From Gammaproteobacteria bacterium (lineage in GTDB: Bacteria > Pseudomonadota > Gammaproteobacteria > Pseudomonadales > Pseudohongiellaceae), in contig PASF01000001.1 in assembly GCA_002711845.1 (NCBI GenBank), positions 235,484-299,483 of the forward strand: a stretch of DNA of 64,000 bases. Direction: 5' to 3'. Shown in pieces: positions 1 to 7,759 of the stretch; positions within the stretch are counted from its first letter, which is position 1, and each line of letters begins with the position of its first letter. The translations under genes were made by a program, and so were the position numbers. The notes below the pieces were generated by a model that was given only the letters and a program-made list of their open reading frames with translations, did not search any database and was not told the DNA's origin.

Positions 1-218
1 AAACCATGGTTACGGACCAGCTCATCGGTGACAATCTCCAGGTCGACTCCGAAATTGGCCAGTTCCAGCGGCAGTGTGCTTTCTATGCTGCGCTCGGAGA
101 TCAGGATTTCCTGCAGCGCCGGTGCATTTGGCTGGGCGACCGAAAGGCTGGTGGCCAGCAGCAAAACACTGGTTGCCGCCAGTGAGCGCAGCGGCTGCTT
201 GGTGTTGAGGGCAGGCAT
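1..218 (-). CDS. TonB-dependent receptor, N-terminal part (truncated by window edge)
   Basis: Only the first 72 codons lie in the window. They encode a hydrophobic signal peptide (Leu/Ala-rich, ending near Ala-Gln about residue 25). A mature N-terminus follows containing EILISERS and then LPLELANFGVDLEIVTDELV. That pattern is typical of the start of the plug domain of TonB-dependent outer-membrane receptors. The ATG is preceded by AAGGACG at suitable spacing. The ligand cannot be predicted from this fragment. A 20-bp palindrome about 85 bp upstream suggests the gene is repressor-controlled. An unrelated periplasmic protein with a similar N-terminus remains possible. Confidence 0.65.
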   Translation of the reverse strand, partial: MPALNTKQPLRSLAATSVLLLATSLSVAQPNAPALQEILISERSIESTLPLELANFGVDLEIVTDELVRNHG

Positions 219-302
219 GTCACGTCCTTGATAGGTGGATTAATGCCCGACAAGGTACAGCATGCACGCGCGTAACTCGCGCTGCTAACAGTTGTGAAAC
301 GG

Positions 303-322
303 TTGTATTAACGTTAATACAA
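303..322. promoter_or_regulatory. 20-bp perfect palindrome, candidate LacI-type operator
   Basis: TTGTATTAACGTTAATACAA is perfectly self-complementary with a central CG, the general form of LacI-family operators. It lies about 85 bp upstream of the receptor start on the minus strand and just past the 3' end of the small membrane-protein gene. LacI-family control of TonB receptors is common in gammaproteobacteria. Assignment to that family is inference. Confidence 0.5.
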
Positions 323-345
323 TGGCTGTAATGGCGCGTCAGCGC

Positions 346-567
346 TCACTCTCCGCGAATCTTGCCGAATTCTTCGTTCAGCTCATAATTCTTGTCGGTG
401 ACGATGCGCTCCAGCACGATCAGACGCTGCTTTATGTTGTCCAGTTCTTTCTGCACCTGGCCATCAATGACTTCACCGACTTTGGCGTTGAGCTTGGCCA
501 TGCTTTTACGGTAGTCAAAAAACTGGGTGATCAGCACGATCAGCACGATAAAAACAAAAACTTCCAT
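346..567 (-). CDS. small membrane-anchored coiled-coil protein (PspB-like size and layout)
   Basis: A 73-residue protein. Residues 1-16 form a very hydrophobic helix (Val/Ile/Leu/Phe). A charged, heptad-like segment follows, with KELDNIKQRLIVLERIV, predicted to form a cytoplasmic coiled coil. Length and layout recall phage-shock protein B, but there are no neighbouring psp genes and homology is not certain. The ATG has a GGGAG ribosome site 8 bases upstream. It lies between two promoters and appears monocistronic. Function unknown; probably an inner-membrane protein with a regulatory or scaffolding role. Confidence 0.7.
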   Translation of the reverse strand: MEVFVFIVLIVLITQFFDYRKSMAKLNAKVGEVIDGQVQKELDNIKQRLIVLERIVTDKNYELNEEFGKIRGE

Positions 568-838
568 AATCAGAGCTCCCTCATTGTTGTCAATTGCTAC
601 GATAATACAACGTGTGCCAAAGACAATTTACCCGCTGCACAGTCCAATGGCCACACAACGATCTAGCAATAATGAGGCCAGAAATAATAGTTAGTAAAAT
701 CATGCCAGTAACAGTACCATTAGCGGCGACAGTGGCCTGGATAACAATAAATTAGCCATTCCGGCACATTTTAGGGTCCATGACGGATTCGGGCCGCCGC
801 GCGCGGACGATACAGCCGGACGTCAAAGGGAGTGAGTG

Positions 839-2539
839 ATGACAAACCTGCCAAGAGCTGCACTTGCTGCGCTGTTACTGCTGGCGCTGGTGCTGCTGGT
901 GAACTCGGGTGTGTTTGGGGCGAACTGGCGCTGGGATGACACCCAGATTCTGCTGCATTCGCATCAATACTCGTTCTGGCAGGACTTCCTGCGCCCCGAG
1001 GTCTGGCAACAATTCTCGCCGGCCAACCTGACGCCCTGGCTGATTTTTTCCTTTGAAGTCGACATGATCCTGTTTGGCCTGACACCGGCCGCGTTTTATG
1101 TGCATCAATTGCTCGCCATTGCAGCTGCCGCACTGATGCTGTATCTGTGTCTGGGATTGTGGTGCCGGCCTATGTTTGCCGCCGCCGGTGCGGTGCTGTT
1201 TGTCGTCGGTCTGCCCACCATGCTGGTGGCTGAACAATTGATGACCCGCCACTACATCGAAGGGCTGGTGTTTGCCCTGATCGCCGTCTACGCCTTTGTC
1301 TGGTATCTGCGCACCGGCAAGCTCTGGTTATGTCTGCTGGCGCTGTTGATGTATGCCCTGGCGGTAACGGCCAAGGAAATCTATGTGCCCCTGCCTGCCT
1401 TGTTGTTGCTGCTGCCCGATGCTGACTGGCGTCGGCGCATCATTGCCAGCCTGCCGTTTTTTGCCGTGACGCTGATCTATGCCCTGTGGCGCGGCTACAT
1501 GCTGGGCTCATTCAGTGGCGGTTATGTCGACAGCAGCGAGTACCTGTCGCCGGCCTTTATGGGCGATGTGATCGCCAGTTTTGTCACTTTTCCGGCGCTG
1601 CTGACCGGCGCGCTGTGGCCGGTGTTCGTGGTGCTGGTTGGCGGCCTGTGGCTGGCATACGGCGTCGCCCAGCGGCGGGTGCCCTGGCGGGCACTGCTGA
1701 TTGCGGCGCTGGTATTGCTGCCGCTGGTGCCGCTGGTGCGCTCTCCCGGCATTGTGCTGGCGGATCGCTACCTGTTGCTGCCCTGGGTGCTGTTGAGTTT
1801 CTCACTGGTGTGGTGTGCCGATCGTGTGGCAGCCTCGCTGGACTGGCAGCGGCTGAATGCGGCGACGCTCGGGCTGAAGCCCTGGCACGGCAAAACCGCC
1901 CTGGGGATGTCACCCTGGCTGGTGCTGCCATTGATCGCCGTGGTGACACTGAGTCACGCAGTGCCGGTGCGACAGACAGTGGCAACGGTGGGCACCGAAT
2001 TTGATGTGCAGGCTGATTTTATCTGGGGTAACGAAGACACACGCGCCTTTGTGCCGTCGGGCAATGTGCTGCCAGCGTACTGGTTTGTCATGGGTCTGAG
2101 TAACCTCAAACAGCGCATCAGTGGACAGGGCTCGCCTTTGCCGGTCGTCGATGATGTCTACCTGGCCGAACAGGATGTGGATCTTTTGTACACCTACGAC
2201 GCCGGTTGTCAGTGCATGCGTGATATCTCCGGCGATATCCCCGCGCGCCTAGCAGCCTACCGGCAGCGATTGCGGCCGGACGCCGAACTCTCACTGTCCT
2301 ATGATTATCAGCAAGGTTACTTCAGCTGGCAGTTTGGCCCCTGGCAGGAAGGCAGTTATCACGTTGTGTCAGACACGCTGGGCGTGCTGCCGTTGCCACC
2401 GGCCGGGCAATTGCGGGTCACGCTGGCCGATAACGCGCCGTTCTACCTGCGTTACACCTCGCCCGAGGGCTGGGTGACCTATTCGCAACTCAATCATGTG
2501 GTGCACAATGGCGTTGCCGTTGAGTGGTCAAGGAATTGA
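839..2539 (+). CDS. GT-C-type polytopic membrane glycosyltransferase (putative)
   Basis: A 566-residue protein with about ten to twelve hydrophobic segments over the first 380 residues, then a soluble, probably periplasmic, C-terminal domain. WRWDD (about residues 30-34) sits in the first extracytoplasmic loop, where GT-C transferases using polyprenyl-phosphate sugars carry catalytic acids. It is followed 5 bases later by a GtrB-like transferase and a small EmrE-like membrane protein. This supports a role as the final transferase of a periplasmic sugar-addition pathway. ATG at 839 is preferred over GTG at 836 because AAGGGAG is better spaced. Acceptor unknown. Confidence 0.65.
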   Translation: MTNLPRAALAALLLLALVLLVNSGVFGANWRWDDTQILLHSHQYSFWQDFLRPEVWQQFSPANLTPWLIFSFEVDMILFGLTPAAFYVHQLLAIAAAALMLYLCLGLWCRPMFAAAGAVLFVVGLPTMLVAEQLMTRHYIEGLVFALIAVYAFVWYLRTGKLWLCLLALLMYALAVTAKEIYVPLPALLLLLPDADWRRRIIASLPFFAVTLIYALWRGYMLGSFSGGYVDSSEYLSPAFMGDVIASFVTFPALLTGALWPVFVVLVGGLWLAYGVAQRRVPWRALLIAALVLLPLVPLVRSPGIVLADRYLLLPWVLLSFSLVWCADRVAASLDWQRLNAATLGLKPWHGKTALGMSPWLVLPLIAVVTLSHAVPVRQTVATVGTEFDVQADFIWGNEDTRAFVPSGNVLPAYWFVMGLSNLKQRISGQGSPLPVVDDVYLAEQDVDLLYTYDAGCQCMRDISGDIPARLAAYRQRLRPDAELSLSYDYQQGYFSWQFGPWQEGSYHVVSDTLGVLPLPPAGQLRVTLADNAPFYLRYTSPEGWVTYSQLNHVVHNGVAVEWSRN

Positions 2540-2544
2540 ACTGA

Positions 2545-3591
2545 ATGAAATCTGTTGCTGTTATCGTGCCGGCACTCAATGAGGCCGCCAATATTGTTGC
2601 CAATATGGCAAAGGTACGCGCCTGTCTGAACGATGTTCCGGGTATCACATTTACATTGATCGTTGTTGACGATGGTTCCACCGACGGCACTGCCGCTCTG
2701 GTGCGCGACGCCGGTGTGCAGGATCCCTTGCTCAGGGTGTTGCGCCTGAACCGGCATTTTGGCAAGGAATCGGCCATTTATGCCGGTCTGTGTGCGGCGC
2801 AGGCGTTTGATGCCTGCGTGGTCATGGACAGTGACCTGCAGCATCCGCCGGCACTGATCGCGCAAATGGTCGAACACTGGCAGGCCGGCGCCCTGGTCGT
2901 CGAAGCGGTCAAACAGTCTCGCGGCAACGAGACGCCGCTGCGTAAAGCCCTGGTGCAGATCTATTACGGCCTGTTCCGCTACCTGACCAAGCTCAGCATT
3001 CGCGGTGAGAGTGATTTCAAACTGCTGGACAGAAGCGTCGTCAATGCCTATTGCCAGTTGCCGGAGCACGGACGTTTTTTCCGCGGGCTGGTCAAGTGGA
3101 TGGGCTACGATGCCGTGCAGATTCCCTTCGATGTGCCCGAGTCCACGCGGCTGCGTTCGGCCTGGGGCAACACCGCGCTGTTTCGTTATGCCATCAACTC
3201 CATCACCTCGTTCACGGCCTATCCGTTGCAGATTGTCACGCTGTTGGGCGGTCTGACCTTTCTGGTCAGTCTGGTGATTGGCGGCATGGCCCTGTTCGAC
3301 AAATTGTCAGGTGCCGCGGTAGACGGTTTTACCACGGTCATTCTGCTGATCCTGATCATTGGCAGTGTGCTGATGTTCAGTGTCGGTCTTATCGGCATCT
3401 ATGTGGGTCGTATCTACGAAGAGGTCAAACGGCGTCCCGGTTACCTGGTTGACCAGGCAGGCAGCACGCTGGTAGACGCGAAACCCAAAACCACAACAAC
3501 GCCTGCGGCCAAAAAGCGGGCTGCGACCCGGCCACCGGCCAGCCGGTCCCGGTCTGGCAAGGTAACAACACAGGACCCGCAACAACCATGA
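2545..3591 (+). CDS. family 2 glycosyltransferase, GtrB/ArnC-like polyprenyl-phosphate sugar transferase
   Basis: A 348-residue protein. The N-terminal GT-A domain has IVPALNEAANI, then VVDDGSTDGT for nucleotide-sugar binding, and the DxD-type MDSDLQHPP. FFRGLVKWMGY is typical of the GtrB/DPM1 group. Two hydrophobic helices (about residues 228-250 and 262-290) anchor it to the inner membrane. The tail after residue 310 is rich in Lys, Arg and Pro. It should load a sugar from a nucleotide donor onto undecaprenyl phosphate on the cytoplasmic face. It overlaps the next gene by ATGA, so the two are translationally coupled. Confidence 0.88.
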   Translation: MKSVAVIVPALNEAANIVANMAKVRACLNDVPGITFTLIVVDDGSTDGTAALVRDAGVQDPLLRVLRLNRHFGKESAIYAGLCAAQAFDACVVMDSDLQHPPALIAQMVEHWQAGALVVEAVKQSRGNETPLRKALVQIYYGLFRYLTKLSIRGESDFKLLDRSVVNAYCQLPEHGRFFRGLVKWMGYDAVQIPFDVPESTRLRSAWGNTALFRYAINSITSFTAYPLQIVTLLGGLTFLVSLVIGGMALFDKLSGAAVDGFTTVILLILIIGSVLMFSVGLIGIYVGRIYEEVKRRPGYLVDQAGSTLVDAKPKTTTTPAAKKRAATRPPASRSRSGKVTTQDPQQP

Positions 3592-3947
3592 GCAAATACC
3601 TGATACTGCTGACCCACGCCGCCATTCTGGCGACGCTGCTGGCCACCTCGCACGCGGTGCTCAAATGGGTGTCTGTGCAGGCGCATGACGACTACGTGCA
3701 ACTGCTGCTGTCGCAATGGAAAGGCGTGCTGCTGGCACTGTCCCTGTACGGATTCATCTTCTTTTATTACATTGTGGTGTTGCGCACCAGTCCAGTGTCT
3801 ATACTCTATCCTGTATACACAGGCTTGTCGGTATTGCTGGTGTTACTGGTCGGGCGCTTTGCCTTTTCCGAGCCCATCAGTTCTGCGCAGATGCTGGGGG
3901 CGGGATTTATCCTCGCCGGCATCGTGTTAATGGGTGGCAACAGTTGA
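3588..3947 (+). CDS. small EamA/EmrE-type membrane protein, putative lipid-linked sugar flippase
   Basis: A 119-residue protein with four hydrophobic helices. The conserved third and fourth helices read SILYPVYTGLSVLLVLL and then FSEPISSAQMLGAGFILAGI, typical of the SMR/EamA superfamily, including ArnE/ArnF. Its start overlaps the stop of the GtrB-like gene by four bases. From that context it is more likely a flippase for the polyprenyl-phosphate sugar than a drug exporter. That role is inferred from operon position only. Confidence 0.75.
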   Translation: MSKYLILLTHAAILATLLATSHAVLKWVSVQAHDDYVQLLLSQWKGVLLALSLYGFIFFYYIVVLRTSPVSILYPVYTGLSVLLVLLVGRFAFSEPISSAQMLGAGFILAGIVLMGGNS

Positions 3948-3985
3948 TGAGAGCCGGCAGTCAAACAGGGGGAAGCACACACGCT

Positions 3986-5512
3986 ATGAAAAAGATCTTT
4001 CTGAACACCATGGCAGCGGCACTGGCAGTATTGGCATTTTCGCCGACAATGCATGCCCAGGACATGGACGCCCTTGCCGAGCGCGTCACCGAATTTACGC
4101 TGGACAATGGCCTGCACTTCATCATCATCGAAAGGCCGGTGGCACCGGTGGCCACCTTTGTCACCTTCGTCAATGTTGGCAGCGTGGATGAACCGGTCAA
4201 CAACACCGGGGTGGCGCACATATTCGAACACATGGCGTTCAAGGGCTCGCGCAATATCGGCACCCGCAACTGGGAGGCGGAGCAGGCCGCGCTGGACAAC
4301 ATGGACGCCGCCTATCAAGCCTGGCTGGAGGAGTCCTACAGTGCCCAGCCTGACCCGGCGCGTCTTGACGACCTGTGGCAGGCGTTTGAGCGGTGGCAGG
4401 AAGAGGCTGGCACCTACATCAACAGTGAGGCGTTTTCACAGTTGATCGAGCGCGAGGGCGGTGTCGAGCTGAACGCCTTTACCAGCGCCGATGCCACCGG
4501 TTATTTCTATTCCCTGCCGCAGAACAAGGCCGAACTGTGGTTTTATCTGGAGGCCGAGCGCTTCCGTGAACCGGTGTTCCGCGAGTTTTATGTGGAAAAA
4601 GATGTGATCATGGAAGAGCGCCGCATGCGTACCGATTCAAATCCACAGGGACGGTTGCTGGAAGAGTTCCTGAGCGTCGCCTACTCAGCACATCCATATC
4701 GCAACCCGGTCGTCGGTTGGGCGTCGGATATCGCCGCCACGACCATTGAGGATACGCAGGCATTTTTCGAAACCTACTACGTGCCCTCCAACATGACGGT
4801 CGCCATTGCCGGTGATGTGGATCCGCAGGAAATGCGGGCACTGGCCGAGACCTACCTGGGGCAGCTGCCCGCCGCCGAGCATCCGCCCAGTGTCAAAACC
4901 ATCGAGCCACCCCAGCGCGGTGAACGCCGATTTGTCATTGAGGAACAGAGCCAGCCGCTGTTTATTGCCGGCTACAAAACCGTTTCCGCAGATCACCCCG
5001 ATGCCGCGGCACTGGAAATGCTCAGCACGATTCTGTCGTCAGGCCGTACGTCCCGGCTGTATCGGCGCATGGTGCAGGATGATCAGCTGGCGCTGGGCGT
5101 GCAGGCGCTGACCGGCTTCCCCGGCTCGCGTTTTCCATCGCTGTTTGTCACCTTTGCCGTGCCCAATGCCGGCGTGCCGCTGACGGATATCGAGCGGGTG
5201 CTGGAGGAAGAAATAGACAAGGCCAAGGCCGGCGACATTGAACAGCAGGAACTGGACCGTGCAGTGACCAACGCGCGCGCAGGCGCTGTCCGTGGTCTCA
5301 ATTCCAACATGGGGCTGGCTCTCAACATGGCGCAGGCCCACGCTCAACGTGGCAGCTGGCAACAGGCGTTTACCTACCTGGACGATCTTGAAGCGGTCAC
5401 GCTGGACGACCTGCAGCGCGTGGCGCAAACCTATCTGGTGAAGAACAATCGCACCGTGGGCAGTATTCAGAATGCTGCCAGCACCGGGATGCAAGGAGGG
5501 GCAGGCCAATGA
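3986..5512 (+). CDS. M16 zinc peptidase, catalytic subunit, exported
   Basis: A 508-residue protein with a signal peptide (residues 1-24, ending MHAQ). The inverted zinc motif HIFEH is at residues 78-82. The downstream acidic helix containing AELWFYLEAERF supplies the third ligand region. A second M16 repeat fills the C-terminal half. It probably degrades peptides in the periplasm. ATG 3986 has GGGGGAAG upstream; the open frame extends further 5' but that part overlaps the previous gene. It overlaps the following inactive M16 partner by ATGA. Such active/inactive pairs form heterodimers resembling mitochondrial processing peptidase. Confidence 0.9.
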   Translation: MKKIFLNTMAAALAVLAFSPTMHAQDMDALAERVTEFTLDNGLHFIIIERPVAPVATFVTFVNVGSVDEPVNNTGVAHIFEHMAFKGSRNIGTRNWEAEQAALDNMDAAYQAWLEESYSAQPDPARLDDLWQAFERWQEEAGTYINSEAFSQLIEREGGVELNAFTSADATGYFYSLPQNKAELWFYLEAERFREPVFREFYVEKDVIMEERRMRTDSNPQGRLLEEFLSVAYSAHPYRNPVVGWASDIAATTIEDTQAFFETYYVPSNMTVAIAGDVDPQEMRALAETYLGQLPAAEHPPSVKTIEPPQRGERRFVIEEQSQPLFIAGYKTVSADHPDAAALEMLSTILSSGRTSRLYRRMVQDDQLALGVQALTGFPGSRFPSLFVTFAVPNAGVPLTDIERVLEEEIDKAKAGDIEQQELDRAVTNARAGAVRGLNSNMGLALNMAQAHAQRGSWQQAFTYLDDLEAVTLDDLQRVAQTYLVKNNRTVGSIQNAASTGMQGGAGQ

Positions 5513-6957
5513 TCAACATGATGCGTTTTGCGGCGGCGGCCGTTGCCACTGTCTGGCTCGTGTCTCCGGTGCTTGCCCAGGGTCAAAATCAGGCGCAGAG
5601 CCGACCCTGGGAAGCGTTTGACTACCCGCCCCTCAACAATTTCGACATGCCGGCACTGGAAATCTTTGAACTCGGCAACGGCATTCGCTTCTATCTGGTC
5701 GAGGATCGGGAGCTGCCGCTCATCGATGTTAACGTCATGGTGCGCACCGGCGGTATTCTGGTGCCCGACGAACAGGTCGGCCTGCAGTCGCTGACCGGCA
5801 CCGTCATGCGCAGCGGAGGCACCCGTGAGTATCCGGGCGATATGCTTAATGAGCTGCTGGAAGATCGGGCGGCCGTGATGGAAACCGGTATCGGTTTCAC
5901 CTCCGGCTCGGCGCGTTTTAATGTGCTGTCAGAGGACTTCACCGAGCTGTTGCCGGTGTTTGTCGACCTGCTGCGCAACCCGGCCTTCCCCGAGGACCGC
6001 ATCGAGCTGGCAAAAACCCAGCAGCGTAGCAGCATCGCCCGCCGCAACGATGATCAGGGGTCGGTGGCGGGACGTGAATTCCAGCGCCTGATTTATGGTC
6101 AGGACTCACCTTACAGTCGCCGCATCGAGTATGCCACACTGGACACTATCAGCCGGGAAGACATGGTCGATTTTCATCGTCGCTCCTTTGTTGGCCGCAA
6201 CATGATGATTGGGGTCACTGGCGATTTTGACATGGCGCAGATGAAGGACTGGCTGACCGAGGCATTTACCGGGCTGCCTGCAGGCGATGCTCTGACGCTG
6301 GACTTTCCGCCAGTGGACTACGACTTTACGCCGGGCGTCTTTTTCGTCGACAAGCCTGATGTCAACCAGAGCTATGTGCTGCTTGGACATATCGGTGGCA
6401 TGCGGGACAATCCCGATTACGCCGCCCTGCAGGTGATGAACCGGATTTTGAGTGGCGGTTTCTCCAGCCGCTTGATGCAGGTGGTGCGCAGTGAACTGGG
6501 GCTGGCCTACTCGGTGTTTGGTTCCTACGGCAGCGGTGTGCAATTCCCGGGTACCTTCACGGCCGGGGTGATGACACAAAGCGAATCAACCGCTGACGCC
6601 ATCGCCGCCATTATCGGGCAGATTGAACGCCTGCAGGATGAGGTTGTCAGTGATGAAGAACTGGCACGTACCAAGGATCAGTTCCTCAACACACTGGTGT
6701 TTCAATACACCAGTATCGCGTCGGTGTTGCGGGAGCGCATGTCCAATGACTACGCGGGTTTGCCGCCGGATACCTTTGAACGCCTGGTCGAGGAGGTCAG
6801 CGCCGTGACGGTGGATGACATTCAGCGCGTTGCCCGTCAGTACCTGCGCCCCGATGCCCTCCGCATACTGGTGGTGGGTAACAGTGCCGAACTGGGCGAC
6901 CAGCTTGAGGTGTTTGGCCCCGTCAACGATGTGGACATTGCCATTCCGGAGCGCTGA
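5509..6957 (+). CDS. M16 peptidase homologue, non-catalytic partner subunit
   Basis: A 482-residue exported protein (signal peptide about residues 1-24). It has the two-repeat M16 fold, including the C-terminal signature LSGGFSSRLMQVVRSELGL. Where the catalytic subunit has HxxEH this protein reads VGLQSLTGTVM, so the zinc site is absent and it should act as the structural, substrate-holding partner. AAGGAGGGG precedes its start, and the 4-base overlap with the upstream gene suggests balanced expression of a heterodimer. SURF1 follows one base after its stop. Confidence 0.88.
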   Translation: MINMMRFAAAAVATVWLVSPVLAQGQNQAQSRPWEAFDYPPLNNFDMPALEIFELGNGIRFYLVEDRELPLIDVNVMVRTGGILVPDEQVGLQSLTGTVMRSGGTREYPGDMLNELLEDRAAVMETGIGFTSGSARFNVLSEDFTELLPVFVDLLRNPAFPEDRIELAKTQQRSSIARRNDDQGSVAGREFQRLIYGQDSPYSRRIEYATLDTISREDMVDFHRRSFVGRNMMIGVTGDFDMAQMKDWLTEAFTGLPAGDALTLDFPPVDYDFTPGVFFVDKPDVNQSYVLLGHIGGMRDNPDYAALQVMNRILSGGFSSRLMQVVRSELGLAYSVFGSYGSGVQFPGTFTAGVMTQSESTADAIAAIIGQIERLQDEVVSDEELARTKDQFLNTLVFQYTSIASVLRERMSNDYAGLPPDTFERLVEEVSAVTVDDIQRVARQYLRPDALRILVVGNSAELGDQLEVFGPVNDVDIAIPER

Positions 6958-6958
6958 C

Positions 6959-7717
6959 ATGCGTTTGGGCACAACCTTGCATATCGGCAGGCTTACGGTT
7001 CAGGTTGATGCCTTCATTCTGTTATGCATCTTCCTGAGCTGCGGCATGTTTGTCAGTCTGGGTTTCTGGCAGCTGGATCGGGCCGCAGAAAAGCGTTCTC
7101 AGGCTGACGCCTGGCGGGCGGCCGTAGAGGCAGAGCCTGTGCCCTTTGCGGCGATACAGGCGAGCGACGACGCGCGTGAGACGCTGGTGTCCAACAATCG
7201 CCGGGTGGCCTTGGAAGGCAGCTTTCAGAACGAAATCTCCTTTCTGGTGTTATACCAGTTTTTTCAGGGCCGGCCCGGCTACGAACTGGTGACGCCGGTG
7301 CGCCCGGCAGGCGGCGGCGACCTGGTGCTGGTCAGCCGGGGCTGGATTGCCCCGGACGACAACGGCGGTCGTCCCGACGTGCCTGTGGTCGCGGGCACGC
7401 AGTCCATGATCGCGCGTCTGTATCTGCCGGACACTGACATTCCGCCGGGCGACATCACTGATGACAGTTGGCCGGTGCGCATGCCCCGACTGAACGTCAC
7501 GCAGGCCGGCCGCCTGCTCGGCGAACCGGTCTATCCGCATGTGTTGCGCCTGGAATCAGGTCAGCCCGGCGTGCAGGGCCAGCACTGGTCACAACCGGAT
7601 TTCAGTACTCGCAGTCATTATGCCTATACGGCACAATGGTTTGGCCTGGCGGTATTGGTGCTGCTGGCGTCACTGGCGTATGCCAGCAATATACTGACGC
7701 TGTTACGCGAACGATAA
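6959..7717 (+). CDS. SURF1-family cytochrome oxidase assembly protein
   Basis: A 252-residue protein with a transmembrane helix near residues 17-37 and FWQLDRAAEKR just after it, the hallmark of SURF1. A second helix lies near the C-terminus (about residues 222-244), with the domain between them periplasmic. SURF1 helps insert heme a into aa3-type oxidases. It normally sits in a cox gene cluster; here it follows an M16 peptidase pair with no oxidase genes in view, so it is displaced. The start is ATG one base after the previous stop, implying co-transcription. Confidence 0.85.
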   Translation: MRLGTTLHIGRLTVQVDAFILLCIFLSCGMFVSLGFWQLDRAAEKRSQADAWRAAVEAEPVPFAAIQASDDARETLVSNNRRVALEGSFQNEISFLVLYQFFQGRPGYELVTPVRPAGGGDLVLVSRGWIAPDDNGGRPDVPVVAGTQSMIARLYLPDTDIPPGDITDDSWPVRMPRLNVTQAGRLLGEPVYPHVLRLESGQPGVQGQHWSQPDFSTRSHYAYTAQWFGLAVLVLLASLAYASNILTLLRER

Positions 7718-7759
7718 AAGGCGTATAGTGCGGCGGTTTTTTGCGGAGTTCCCGAACTT

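Noticed and set aside
1486..2004. 172-codon frame inside the membrane glycosyltransferase gene
   Set aside because: Out-of-frame shadow of the transmembrane coding region, Ala/Gly/Arg-rich, no ribosome site.
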